DNA of 64,000 nucleotides from Amoebidium appalachense (Eukaryota > Ichthyosporea): NCBI GenBank assembly GCA_963693365.1, contig CAVNZM010000004.1:9548001-9612000 (forward strand). The letters are read 5' to 3'. Positions 29,735-40,882 of this stretch are shown one piece after another. Both the position numbers and the translations under genes were made by a program. The notes beneath the pieces were generated by a model. That model was not told where the DNA came from. It made no database searches and saw nothing but the letters and a program-made list of their open reading frames with translations. Within the stretch, counting starts at the first letter, position 1. Each line of letters opens with the position of its first letter.

Positions 29735-30829
29735 ATGTTGCAGCTCCCCAATCTCGCCACCTTGTCTCTAATCGTACCACAAAAGGTTCTCCCGTTTGGC
29801 TTGAGCGATGAGCCAGCAAGGGGGGAGGTTGGTTTGCACGAGTTGTCGGCGCGAGGAAACGTAACAGAGGTGGAGAGGCTACTGCAGCAGGGGGTGAATG
29901 TGAATGAGAAAAAGGTATGTTTCTGTGTGTGTGTGTATCCCCCCAGGTGTATGTTTGGCATGGATGTTTGTGTGTTAGTGTGTTTGTGTGTGTGTTCGTG
30001 TGTGCGTGTGCGTGTGTATGTGCGTGTGTGGGCGTACCTGTGTGTTTGCATGTGTGTTTTTGTGTGTGTATGTCGATATGTGTCTATGTGTGGTGCGTCT
30101 CCGTGGGCGTCTGTGTGCCTATGTGTGTGCATGTTTTTATATCCTTTTTGCCTGCGTCCCAATTGTGATTGCATACATAAAGTGTTTGTGGGTTTGCATG
30201 TGATCGTGTGTGTGTGTGCCTGCTTGTGTGCCTGTCAGTGTTTGACTTGGGATGTGTCGTGTTCAAAGGCGTGACGACACGTATACGTGGGAGTCTCTCT
30301 GTACTATGTATTCGGGGAAAATCCAGTGCGCGCAATATTCAACCTTGAGCTTGTGCATGTTTGTAGCTTTGTTTATAGTAAGCATGCATCTCATCTGCAC
30401 GGGTGCATGTACCTTGGTGTTGGTACCTGCCTGCATGTGTTCGGTGACGACTTCACTCCGAATATTCGAAATGAATTTTTACCTTGGGGAACTTGTCCAA
30501 GCGTGATTTTTTCCCGAGTTTAAATATTGCGTAAACATCGTACGATGACTTTTTTTCGGAATCCTTTGAAGATACTCGCGTGTTGTCGTGCATCAAATTC
30601 GAAGCAAACAAGCAAACCACAGAAGCCCCAAGAGCGAAGCCAAAGCCTGCGGCGCTTGTATAGTGCCTGTCAGCCGTATCGCAATTACACACACACCCTT
30701 TTCCGTTTTCCTTTTTTCTCCTTCACCTACCCTCTCCTCCCTTTCTTTTCTCTGATTTTGTGTTGTTGTTATTTTAAGTTTATACTTATTTATCAGTTAA
30801 TGGTTTTTTTTTTGTCTGTGTGTGTGTGT

Positions 30830-30860
<31 letters not shown>

Positions 30861-31676
30861 CTTTGTATTGATGTTTTTCCCCTCCAGGGTGGAGATACTC
30901 CGATCCATATGGCCATATATGGGTTCCGTACCCAGGTAGTTGAATTGCTTCTCGAATATGGCGCACAGCCAGACGCATACGACGGGGTACGGACCAACCC
31001 TCACCCATCCACCATGCATTTATGTAGTAATACCAAAAACGAGCAATGGAAAGAATACCACAACACGAAAAGCTCTGTTTGTGTCATCTCCCCAAATGCC
31101 AAGGCACTCCAAGGCACACGGCACCCACATACTCCTTGTGCAACAAACGCACGTCTAGACATGCAAGAAGACATAAAAACTTGAGCTATGCCCTCCAAAA
31201 CACGCAAAACATATAAGATGCATCTTTCAAAAAGTTCCACGTACACACGTGCGCGCGCGCGCGCGCAGCACACACACACACACAAACACAAACACACACT
31301 CTCTCTTATTCTCATACACATGAAGATAAACCCATGCCCTCCACCCTGAAAGCCGAGCTCCCTGTTCTTTTACCTCCATCCAATACTCAACCTATCCCCC
31401 CCCCTCCCCCCTCCCCCCCCCCCCCCCTCCCTCCCCCCATCCCCCCCCGGAATACAGGCGGGAATGACGCCACTACACTGGGCAGCCGAGACAGGCCAAA
31501 CAGCCACGGTTGAGCTATTAATAGCACGTGGGGCTAATATTGACTGCCGGGCCAAGGAGACCGGCATGACCCCCCTGCACATGGCATGCGGCGGGGCCGG
31601 GCACACGGCCACGGCGTTGAAATTGCTGCAAAATGGGGCAAAAGTCAATATTCAGGATAATGTGAGTGTGTGCTTG

Positions 31677-31747
<71 letters not shown>

Positions 31748-32243
31748 TGTGTGTGACTGGCTCTTGTTCATGTATTAAATACTGTTCGTAGTCTTAGGCA
31801 TCTATTTCTTTCTTTGTTTCTTTTTTTCCTTTTTTTTCCCGAGTTGGCATTGGCTTTCTTTACGAAAAGTCAAACACGGTTGCCCCTGTTGAATCAAACA
31901 CACATATAATCGATGTGTGTGTGTTACCCATTTTAGGCTAAAAATTGACCAACCAAAACATGCAGAGGGGTCGAACGCCCATCCACTACGCAGCATACAA
32001 TGAGAGGTGTGATATTCTACAAATGCTCCTTGAATACGACGCAGACATCAATATATACGATAAGGTTTGTCGGTGCCCTCCCCCCCCCCCCCCCCCCCCT
32101 CTCCCTGAAGATGGGCTCTGCTTATCATCAGTGACACATACTGTGGGCATTGCTGATGTTGCATACTTGAATGTTTGCCTTTGCAGGTGTCCTGCACCAT
32201 GCTTCCCATCGTGTTTGTGTACTTCGTACCGTGTTCCGCATTC

Positions 32244-32291
<48 letters not shown>

Positions 32292-33604
32292 ACACGGCCG
32301 CCCCCTGCATTCTCTGTTTTTCTCACAGGACAAAAATAAATATTTTCATTTTGGTCGAGGTCGTGTCGTTCTTACGCAATCAGTACTCTCTCTGCTACAA
32401 CCTCCCACGTGTGTGACACATAACAGGAGAGGCAAATTATCACCCTGGTACACACCCGTGCATTATAGCAAAATAGTCAACGAGGTATCTATCTATCTAG
32501 CAGAAAAACTAACCAAATATTCGTGAGTAACCATCTAGGGAAATATTCAAAAAGACGTTTTCTAATCGGCTGTCGCTCTCTAGGATGGCCGCACACCTCT
32601 ACACCACGCAAGCAGTCACGGGGACATGCGAAAAGCCGAAATTCTTCTCAATTGGGGTGCCGACGTGTGGATAACAGACCCGGACAACGGCGCCACTTTA
32701 TTACACTGGGCGGCTGAATTTGGTGAAACTATGACTATAGAAAGATTACTGATGATGGGTTTGGATCCAAACGCTGCCGAATATAGTGGTCGTGCGGCGT
32801 TGCATTATGCGGCGTACAATGGGCATATTGATACGGTTATGGCACTGTTGCAAAATGATGCGGACCCCCTGGCTATGGATGAGGTAGGATGGTTGCTGCA
32901 TTTTATGTTGTTGTTGTTGTTGCTGCTGTTGTGATGGTGCAGGTGGAATGTGTGTGTATTGGGGGGGGGGGGGAGGGGGGGGGGGGGGGAGGAAGGGGAA
33001 GTGGGGAGCGGGGAGAGGGAGGGGGGGGGGAGGGGGGAGGGGGGTTGGACTAAATCAACGTGCGAATAATGATGTTTTGGTTTGGTGATCTGGTTATATA
33101 CATTCTTGATTAATAAGTTACGGTACTGCCGAAGAATTGATTAAATTGAAACACATCCCCATTCGATTACCAGATGTTTGCTTTTCCAGTTTGTTGTGGT
33201 AATCTTGAAAAGCTAGAATTCACCGAAAAATCCGAGTGAACATTGCACATACCTGAATATCCAGATATAACCCCTGTGTGCCATCAGATATCTCACTCGT
33301 TTGGATATGCAGATGGAACTTACAGCTGCGGACTTGGCCGAAAAGGAGGACCACATGGATGTTGCACAGCTCCTGAGACAGGTGGGTTCTCTCGTTTTAT
33401 TTACTATTTTATTTATTTTTTATTTATTTTTTTTTTAAAAAAAAAAGAAGAAGAAGGATTACACGATGAGACAAAGACATTGTTCGTTCGTGGATGCAAG
33501 AAGCTATGGGCTTGCCCATCCCCCCCCCCCCCCCCCCCTCCCCCCCACACACACCCACCCACACACACACCGTGGCACACGCTGGCAACCTGTTGAGAGG
33601 CGGT

Positions 33605-33656
<52 letters not shown>

Positions 33657-33827
33657 GAAGGGGGGGGGGGGGGGGGGGGGGGGGAAACTATCGAGTATGT
33701 GGTAAGGATGGATGTGCGCCCGATTGTGTCATGGCATTTGTATTGTCATGATCGCTGGCTGCCGGCCCTCTCGATGCGATTCTCTGACTCTCCTATCTGA
33801 CGGGCACACTTCGCAAAGAGGTACTGT

Positions 33828-33886
<59 letters not shown>

Positions 33887-34083
33887 GTGTGTGAGTGTGT
33901 GTGTGTGTGTGTATGTGCATTTGTGCTTGTTTGTGTCTATGTGGTATCTATTTATGCTTGCTAAGGCACTGACACTGTTAATGTTTGCAGGCTGCTCGAC
34001 CAATGCTGTATGTTGCTGCCCAGGGGATGTACATGCGTACCCACCAACCGACAGGGGGGAAAAGGCAACTGGCTACCGTGTGA
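29735..34083 (+). CDS. Ankyrin-repeat protein, seven exons
   Basis: Exons 29735-29914, 30888-30986, 31458-31661, 31966-32064, 32584-32883, 33313-33381 and 33991-34083 (TGA). They total 1044 nt, 347 aa; every exon is a whole number of codons and every junction is phase 0. Canonical ankyrin consensus runs through exons 1-6: [92 protein letters not shown] and [12 protein letters not shown]. Exons 2 and 4 are exactly 33 codons, one repeat each. The tail ([20 protein letters not shown]...) is short and basic. No signal peptide, membrane segment or catalytic domain is visible, so the likely role is protein-protein scaffolding. Start 29735 is the first ATG of the open exon, but ATGTTGCAG could also be read as an acceptor, so an upstream exon is not excluded. 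Confidence 0.88.
31678..31754. repeat. (TG)n following an ankyrin exon donor
   Basis: Pure TG run starting 16 bp after the donor GTGAGT at 31662. TG-rich DNA likewise follows the exon 1 donor (29925-30250). Confidence 0.95.
32096..32247 (-). repeat. Diverged fragment of the poly(C)-associated dispersed repeat
   Basis: From CCCTGAAGATGGGCTCTGCTT to GTTCCGCATTCAA, followed by a C-run (32248-32277). It is closest to the diverged copy at 57266. It lies in intron 4 of the ankyrin gene. Confidence 0.7.
33603..33912. repeat. Two TG runs and a G-run in the last ankyrin intron
   Basis: TG at 33606-33649, G-run at 33660-33684 and TG at 33829-33884 with a short interruption, between exons 6 and 7. Confidence 0.9.
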
Positions 34084-34702
34084 TACATGGCCAATGAAGT
34101 CGAAGAAACATGGTCTTCGGGAAGTTCGGTTGTTGACTTCCATTAACTGACGTACCCCGACTTTAAGCTTTTTCAATTTTGGACAGTTGACTGAAATGGG
34201 TAATCCGCTTGAGTCGGTTTCTATCTGGAACCAGTATTAATATCCCGTAGAAAAAGGTTCGTTAAGGTACAGTGTAGGCCAACTTGCTTCGTCTCTGCCT
34301 GTGATCTCTCTCCCCAAATGAGATGCCGTTTGACATTCGGAGGATTTCCATAGTCATGTCAGGTTTTTATCCCCCTCAATGACGTTTTTTCTTTGCCGAT
34401 TTGTTAAAATGTTTTCTTGGTTTCGAACTCCACGTGGAGAGACAAAGCCAGTGGATTGTGGTGTCCGACGCTTTGGTTTTGAGCACTGTAAAGTAATTGC
34501 TAGGAACAGCAAAATCCTTTCTGGAGGTGTACACTGTGCCATGTCCTTCTAGGTATTAGTTTTAAAACAAAAAAACAGTTCATAAACAAAAAAGAAGTAG
34601 GAATATATGTTCAGCGGACCACCGATTGTGTGCAACTTGGTGTGTGGAAATGCGAGCATGCATGCAGTCCCACACACAAATATGTAAACGGTTGTTCTTG
34701 TT

Positions 34703-35060
34703 TCATGCTGTTTTGATATGACATACATGTGACTGTTTCTCCGAGGGATATTTTTGCAATAGCTATGCACAGAAAGGTGTGTAGCATGTGAAAGTCGGTA
34801 AACATTAGGGGGAGGGGGTTGGGATTGTGCATGCAAAACGTGATGGGCCCAGTGCAAAAGCCCCCTTTCTGGGATCTATAACAAAAACGAATTTCATGCT
34901 GTTTTGCTATATGATATACAATCACTGTTTCCCCGAAGGGCCCCTTTGCATGAACCATGCACACAAAGGTGTGATGGCATGTGAAAGTCGGTGAAGAGTA
35001 GGGGGAGTGGGTGGGGAGTGTGAATGCACAAGGTGGTGGCCTCATGGCAAAAGCCCCCTT
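34703..35060 (+). repeat. Direct duplication, ~190-bp unit
   Basis: Two diverged copies starting TTTCATGCTGTTTTG (34703 and about 34893). They share GACTGTTTCTCCGAGG/CACTGTTTCCCCGAAG, TGTGAAAGTCGGT and GCAAAAGCCCCCTT. Divergence is moderate with small indels. Confidence 0.8.
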
Positions 35061-35192
35061 CACTAACTCCTTTCCCCCGTTACTATGACATGCATACAGC
35101 TTCACTGCGGCAACCCCCCCGGCCCCCCCTCCCCTCCCCCCCCCCCCACCACCACCCGGCCACACACACACACACACACACCACGCACACAC

Positions 35193-35303
<111 letters not shown>

Positions 35304-35822
35304 TCCCTACTATCCTATGTGGATACAGCAGTCAGTGAGTTCGAGGTGGAATGAGAGAAAAGGGGTGGTACGTGCCATGATGTATATCCCGGTGAATATC
35401 CATGGATATACCACACCATATCCAATGGATATCCACCGTAGTGCATGTATTTGGGGAGCCACTTAACTACAGTAGGTCAAACATGGGGCCATGTCCAGGC
35501 TTATCTGGTAGCGTGTGCATGTGCGACGTGTGTGTTTGTGTGTGTGGGTGTGTGTGTGGGTGGGTGGGAGGGGGGGGAGACTAGGAGAAAGTGGTCGCGG
35601 TGGTGATTCTGGTGATATTTTTCCCTTTTTGGTTTTCGGGGGTGGGGGGTGGGGGGAGGGGGGGGGGGGGGAGCTGATCGTCAACTTTTAGAAAGGGGGA
35701 GGGAAAGTGAGCCTCCCCGTGAGGGGAGGGGAGGGGGGGGGGGGGGGGATTTGGTTTGAGACATGTAACAGGTCGTGTTGTTCACATTTTATTCATCATT
35801 CTTGATGGCAGCCATTCGACAC

Positions 35823-35998
35823 CGTTCTTGAAGGTGGTGTAGGGAGGTGTAGAGGTATATGAAAGTCAGTGACAGAAAGAGAGAGGGGGGCAGGGGGAGA
35901 GTGATTTTTTCGTTCTTGAAGGTGGTGTAGGGAGGCGTAGAGGTAAATGAAAGTCAGTGACAGAAAGAGAGAGGGTGGCGGGGGAAGAGTGATTTTTT
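35823..35998 (+). repeat. 88-bp tandem duplication
   Basis: CGTTCTTGAAGGTGGTGTAG at 35823 and again at 35911. The units are nearly identical through GAAAGTCAGTGACAGAAAGA to GTGATTTTTT. Confidence 0.9.
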
Positions 35999-36135
35999 CA
36001 AGAGCTGTGTGTCTCTGTGCGAGTAAGCTGTTGATTGAGTGTGTGCATGTGTGTGTGTACGTGTGTGTGTACGTGTGTGTGTGTGTTGCAGTGTCTGTCT
36101 GCCTGTCTGCCTGTCTGCCTGTCTGCCTGTGTGTT

Positions 36136-36236
<101 letters not shown>

Positions 36237-36746
36237 TGTGTGCGTGTGTGTGTGTGTGTAAGCAAGGAGATTCGGCTTAGCGAAAAGGGAGACGGCGAGA
36301 GGGAGGAAACAGAAAGTGCAGGAAAAGACACTTGAATAGAATATTTTTTGTGGGAGGGGAGGGGGAGGAGAGGGAGGGGGAGGGGGGGGGGGGGAGGAGG
36401 TAACGGAAGCAGTTGGGGAATGACAGGGACAGTACGAAGAGGAAACAGGGAAGGCACGTGGGCAAAAATTGTGCAGACATGAATTGGATGAACTGACACG
36501 GGTAAACTGGAAGGATATCGGCCAATACTGGGCTCGACGTGTGTTTGAGTGAGTGTGAGTATGTGTGTGTGAGTGAGTGAGTGAGTGAGTGAGTGTGTGT
36601 GTGTGAGTGTGTGTGTCCATGTGCAGCGTTTATGTGTGTGTGTGTGTGTGTGTAACAGTAACATTGTGTGTGTGTATGTGTTGTGTGCATTTGTCTGAGC
36701 AGTTGTGTGTGTGTATGGACGACTTAATCGTGCTTTGGTGTGTGCA

Positions 36747-36841
36747 AGAGAACAAGTCGACGAGAGAGATGGAGAAATGAGAAAGAGACAGAAGCAAGGG
36801 AAGAAACAGTATCAACAGCACAATAACACTGGGCTCGGTCG

Positions 36842-36882
<41 letters not shown>

Positions 36883-37128
36883 TGTGAGTGTGAGTGTGTG
36901 TGTGAGTGTGTGTGTGTGTGTGTGTGTTTCTGTGTGTGTGTGTGTGTGTGTGTGCTTGTGTATCAGTAACATTGCCTGTGTGTGTGTGCATGTGTTGTGG
37001 GTATGCGTGTGTGTGTGCGTGTGTGTGTGTGTAGAGAACAAGTCAACGAGAGAAATGGAGAAATGAGAAAGAAACAGAAGAAGGGAAGAAACAGTATCAA
37101 CAACACAATAATATTTGGCTCGACCGGT
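36747..37128 (+). repeat. Direct repeat pair separated by TG repeats
   Basis: About 95 bp starting GAGAACAAGTCGACGAGAGA (36747) recur at 37034 (GAGAACAAGTCAACGAGAGA) with about 10% differences. Between them is TG-rich sequence, so a compound unit of about 287 bp has duplicated. Confidence 0.85.
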
Positions 37129-37207
37129 GTGTGGGAGTGAGTGTGAGTGAATGTGAGTTAGTGAGTGAGTGAGCAAGTGAGAGAATATGAGTGTGTGTGT
37201 TTGTGTG

Positions 37208-37282
<75 letters not shown>

Positions 37283-37542
37283 AGGAAAGGAGGAGGAGGG
37301 GGGGGAGGGGACAGTGAAAGGGGACCGGGGGAAGGGGAGGAAATTTTGAGAAAGACGGGAGCAGGGGAGTGGAAAGGGAGACGGAGAGGGAGAGGGAGAT
37401 GGGGGGAAGAGAGTGAGGAAGTAGAAGGGGGGAAGGTTTGGAGGGAGGTATACAGACAGAGAAAAAGGAGAGGAGAAGGGAAGGGGGAGGAACGCGTGGA
37501 AGGAGCAGAAAGCAGGGATAAGGGGGAGCATGTACTGACACA

Positions 37543-37685
<143 letters not shown>

Positions 37686-37806
37686 AGAGAGGGAGGGAGG
37701 GAGGGAGGGGGAGAGAGAGAGAGAGAGGGAAGAGAGGGAGAGAGCGAGTTCTTCAGTTGATGTAGAAGGAGCCGGAGGAAACGGGTGAGCAAGGAGAGTA
37801 GGGGGT

Positions 37807-37837
<31 letters not shown>

Positions 37838-38044
37838 AGGGAGGGGGGGGGGGGGGGCAGAAAGCAAAAAAGGGGAAAGCAGGAGAGCCTTAAAAACAAA
37901 GAAGTGGATGTGGTGACATGGAAAAGTAAGAGAACAAACGGGAAACAGTGGGGTGGTGTGTGTATTTAAATGTGTTTTACTCTGTGTGGTGTGTTTTTGT
38001 ACCTGGAAGCGAGGTGAGCTTGAAGGGTACGAGTTACATTCACT

Positions 38045-38116
38045 CGTCGTGTGTGGATTCACTAACACGTACTGATGTGTTGCCGCACGTGCGACGTTTT
38101 AACATCTACTGAGGCG

Positions 38117-38149
<33 letters not shown>

Positions 38150-38175
38150 AGACACCGCCTCAGCAGGTGGTAGGT
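38045..38175 (-). repeat. Dispersed oligo(T) hairpin element, copy 2
   Basis: Reverse-strand counterpart of 26958-27085. Here the arms are cleaner: CTACTGAGGCGG, an A-run (38119-38147), then GGAGACACCGCCTCAG. Confidence 0.8.
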
Positions 38176-38387
38176 GGATTCATTAGCTATAGGCGTGTGG
38201 GTCCGGGGTTGAACTTGCACGTGGAATGACGATAATGATATGAACAGGAAATGCCAATTGCATTCCAATCTTTTTGTTTTATCCCCGTATAGCCAATAAT
38301 ATGGCCCGAACAAGTCCTCCTAGAGTTTCCAGTATTTCAAAGTCTTCCGCGCATGCGCAGTCTTGGAGCAGCGACAGCGAGTACAAC

Positions 38388-38525
38388 TGAAAAGTCACCG
38401 TAAATAATGCCTAAGTAGTGCAGAAAGTGCGCATGTTACCTCAAAACGTAAGGTGACTTTTCAAAGTTTCAAATCTAGTGTTTTGTTGGTCTCTAATCGT
38501 AACTTTCTGCATAACTTACTTACCT
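38388..38525. repeat. Nested inverted repeat (foldback)
   Basis: TGAAAAGTCACC (38388-38399) pairs perfectly with GGTGACTTTTCA (38452-38463). CTAAGTAGTGCAGAAAGT (38411-38428) pairs imperfectly with ACTTTCTGCATAACTTACT (38502-38520). This could be a small hairpin transposon or a structured RNA. Confidence 0.6.
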
Positions 38526-38567
38526 AAGTCGTGATGGTCTCCCTTGATCGTGGTTCGAACAAGTAGC

Positions 38568-38620
38568 CTCTGTAACAGGGGTGTCCTAATACTACGATGG
38601 CGCTCATTGTTGCCTAGGGG
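38568..38620 (+). repeat. Inverted piece of LINE 3' UTR
   Basis: CAGGGGTGTCCTAATACTAC through TCATTGTTGCCTAG is the reverse complement of the LINE 3' UTR segment at 38728-38775. It therefore represents a second, oppositely oriented LINE fragment butted against the longer copy. Confidence 0.7.
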
Positions 38621-39711
38621 GTTTACACACTTTTTATTGCGTGGACATTGCCGGAGGCCCAGCCACATTCGACGGCCTACTGCGTTTTCCAGCACAGCCA
38701 ATCAAATGCAGCCAGTGACATATGTACATGCTAGGCAACAATGAGCGCCATCGTAGGATCTGACACCCCTATTACATATTATGGGTAAGCAGATGCTAGC
38801 ATCGGTAGCTCCGACAGAAAGTTAAGGCACCGGATCACAATATCATACTGTGCAGCATTAATAAGGTGATCTAGGATAGTCATCTTAAAACGGATATATT
38901 GAGGAAGAGATGAAGAAAAGAGAATAAAACCGCCAATAACCTCCGGTTCTAATACATTAGCTAACAGGTTGCATTTATTGATAGATATGCAGCCGCGAGT
39001 AAACCGCCCCCCACACATATTACACATACGAGCAGGAGACACCAGAAACCGATTACACCGCCAAGCCATAATCATCTTTGCGTTTTTACACCACACCACA
39101 TTACGAATAAACGAATCTATGTATGAACGAGACTCTCTAACCGTATCCGCCATATAGGCTACTAGTAGTTGGTGTTTGTGCGGTCCTAACACCGGAAGGG
39201 ACTCAACACCTAGAGTAAAAAGATATCTATCAGCCATAGACTTGAAACTATTCATATTCACACTATGATCTAGCCGTACCTCCGGGGGGGTCGCCAGCCA
39301 TTCCACATAGCGCTCGGCAATGGGCAGAGACGATGGGGAAGGGAAGAGGTACAGGGGCGAATCCGGCGGGGATGCGTGTAGCCGGAAGAGCGGGTGGTCC
39401 GGGGCACAAGCGGACAGGCGGGTGATGTGCTCGTGAAATTTAAGGGCTAATTCGTGTACGCGTTGTGATGGTGGTGTGAGTGCGTAGAGAGAATCAAAAA
39501 GGCGTCTAGGGATAGGTGTGGAAAGACCAGTGAGAAACATACAACAAGTTGTGTAATGGAAATCATCTAATGATTTGAGGACATTAGTAACAGTATCAGG
39601 GGGTGCCATAGCTAGTAAGGGCAACCCGTATTCCGACAAAGGGCGAATATATGTGCGAAATATACTAAGACGATTGTATAGGTGGACAGTATGAGAAAGA
39701 GTAGCATGCAC
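38621..39711 (-). mobile_element. LINE fragment: RT thumb/C-terminal ORF plus 3' UTR
   Basis: The open reverse frame 39711-38779 (310 codons, TAA) encodes the end of a non-LTR reverse transcriptase. It has a thumb-type segment (LSIFRTYIRPLSEYGLPLLA), a linker, the zinc-binding motif CNMCGGRFTRGCISINKC, and an end at ELPMLASAYP. The palm with the catalytic Asp motif is absent. The 3' UTR continues to AATAAA and ends TGTGTAAACCCCC near 38621. It is the longest of three LINE remnants and has an intact frame over its remaining length. Related copy: 16952-17440. Confidence 0.8.
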
Positions 39712-39830
39712 ATATGCATGTCACTGGCTGCATTTGATTGGCTGCGCTGGAAAACGCAGTAGGCCGTCGAATGTGGCTGGGCCTCCGGCAGTGTCCACGC
39801 AATAAAAAGTGTGTAAACCCCAACAAGCAG
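39710..39830 (+). mobile_element. LINE 3' UTR fragment in opposite orientation
   Basis: CATGTCACTGGCTGCATTTG to CACGCAATAAAAAGTGTG is the reverse complement of 38627-38745. It directly abuts the 5' break of the reverse-strand LINE copy. Together they make a foldback arrangement of about 1.2 kb with 118-bp arms. Confidence 0.8.
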
Positions 39831-40882
39831 TACACGAGTGGTGTGCAATTCATATCACCGACAGGCCAGAAAAATCTAATGGATTTTTGTTTGTAGAAAA
39901 TATATAGAAGCTCTGCTGGCGTATGGTGTGCCTAGCAATTATTTGTGCTACGTTGAGTGTGTCTTTTCTTGTTGAAAAATCGGTGACTGATATTTACGTA
40001 AATATTTGAGGTGAGCGGTCAGTCACGTTTGTCATCGGGATACGAACTATAAAGATTATCTCACCAAATAGATTTTGTTTCCGACTGACTGTCGGCGGTT
40101 CGGGCAGTCGATCGTCGGACTTAGACTGAGCTGCACTTCTGTCTGTGCTCGTGTAGGTCATACAAGCCTTCTTGGGCACATGTAGGAACATAATACCGTA
40201 GTTGTCAATGGTGTTTCTGCTGTAGGCAGGGACACATAAGGGTTGTTGTGCACTGTCTGCCTTTGGCCCTGATCGCACGTGATCACTGGGAATGATGATT
40301 ATTTGGTTGACATCACAACCTAATAACTTAAGAGGCCCATCCATTCACTGCAAGGCTAGTGTTGTTTTCAGCAATAGTTACTGAGGCAGGGGCATATTTC
40401 CGAGTGTGTGCAAGTTGCCTGACGTCGTGTGCACCCGCTCGGTGAGCCCGAGCGCGAGGGACTGTGCTGGATGTTACTACCCAGGACCAGGGACGGGCAT
40501 ACGTAAACAGCACGCACACACTCCACATACAGTTCCGTGACTACTGAGGTTTATCATGGCATCACCTTGGACTCCAGTTGTTTCGTTCTACGCGTGAACA
40601 CCCGCCTATTGACCTGTAGTTGGTGTCTCTAGACAGACGTCCGTACAATTCGCCAAGCGTTGTGCCGATTTTTGTGCCGAGTATAGTGGTCTGAGAAACG
40701 GAGGTCATAACTTGTTCATGCTCTACTAGGCTACTCTCGGTGAGCTTTTCCTAGAGACCTCCCCACGTCAATCATCGTCACGGCTTATATTTTGCCTTTT
40801 TCTGGTTACAAAACTCTCTCTATCAACCTAGCTCGTCCCCACTTATACCACACACTCAAAGATCCTTCCTTACCATCATAAA
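39831..40882. other. Intergenic, no supported gene
   Basis: Ordinary composition. A reverse frame at 40344-39994 (116 codons) has no recognisable domain or splice context. The region should hold the promoter and 5' UTR of the membrane protein gene at 40883; no clear core element is evident. Confidence 0.5.

Noticed and set aside
39994-40344. 116-codon reverse frame
   Set aside because: No similarity I can recognise and no repeat or gene context; could be chance.
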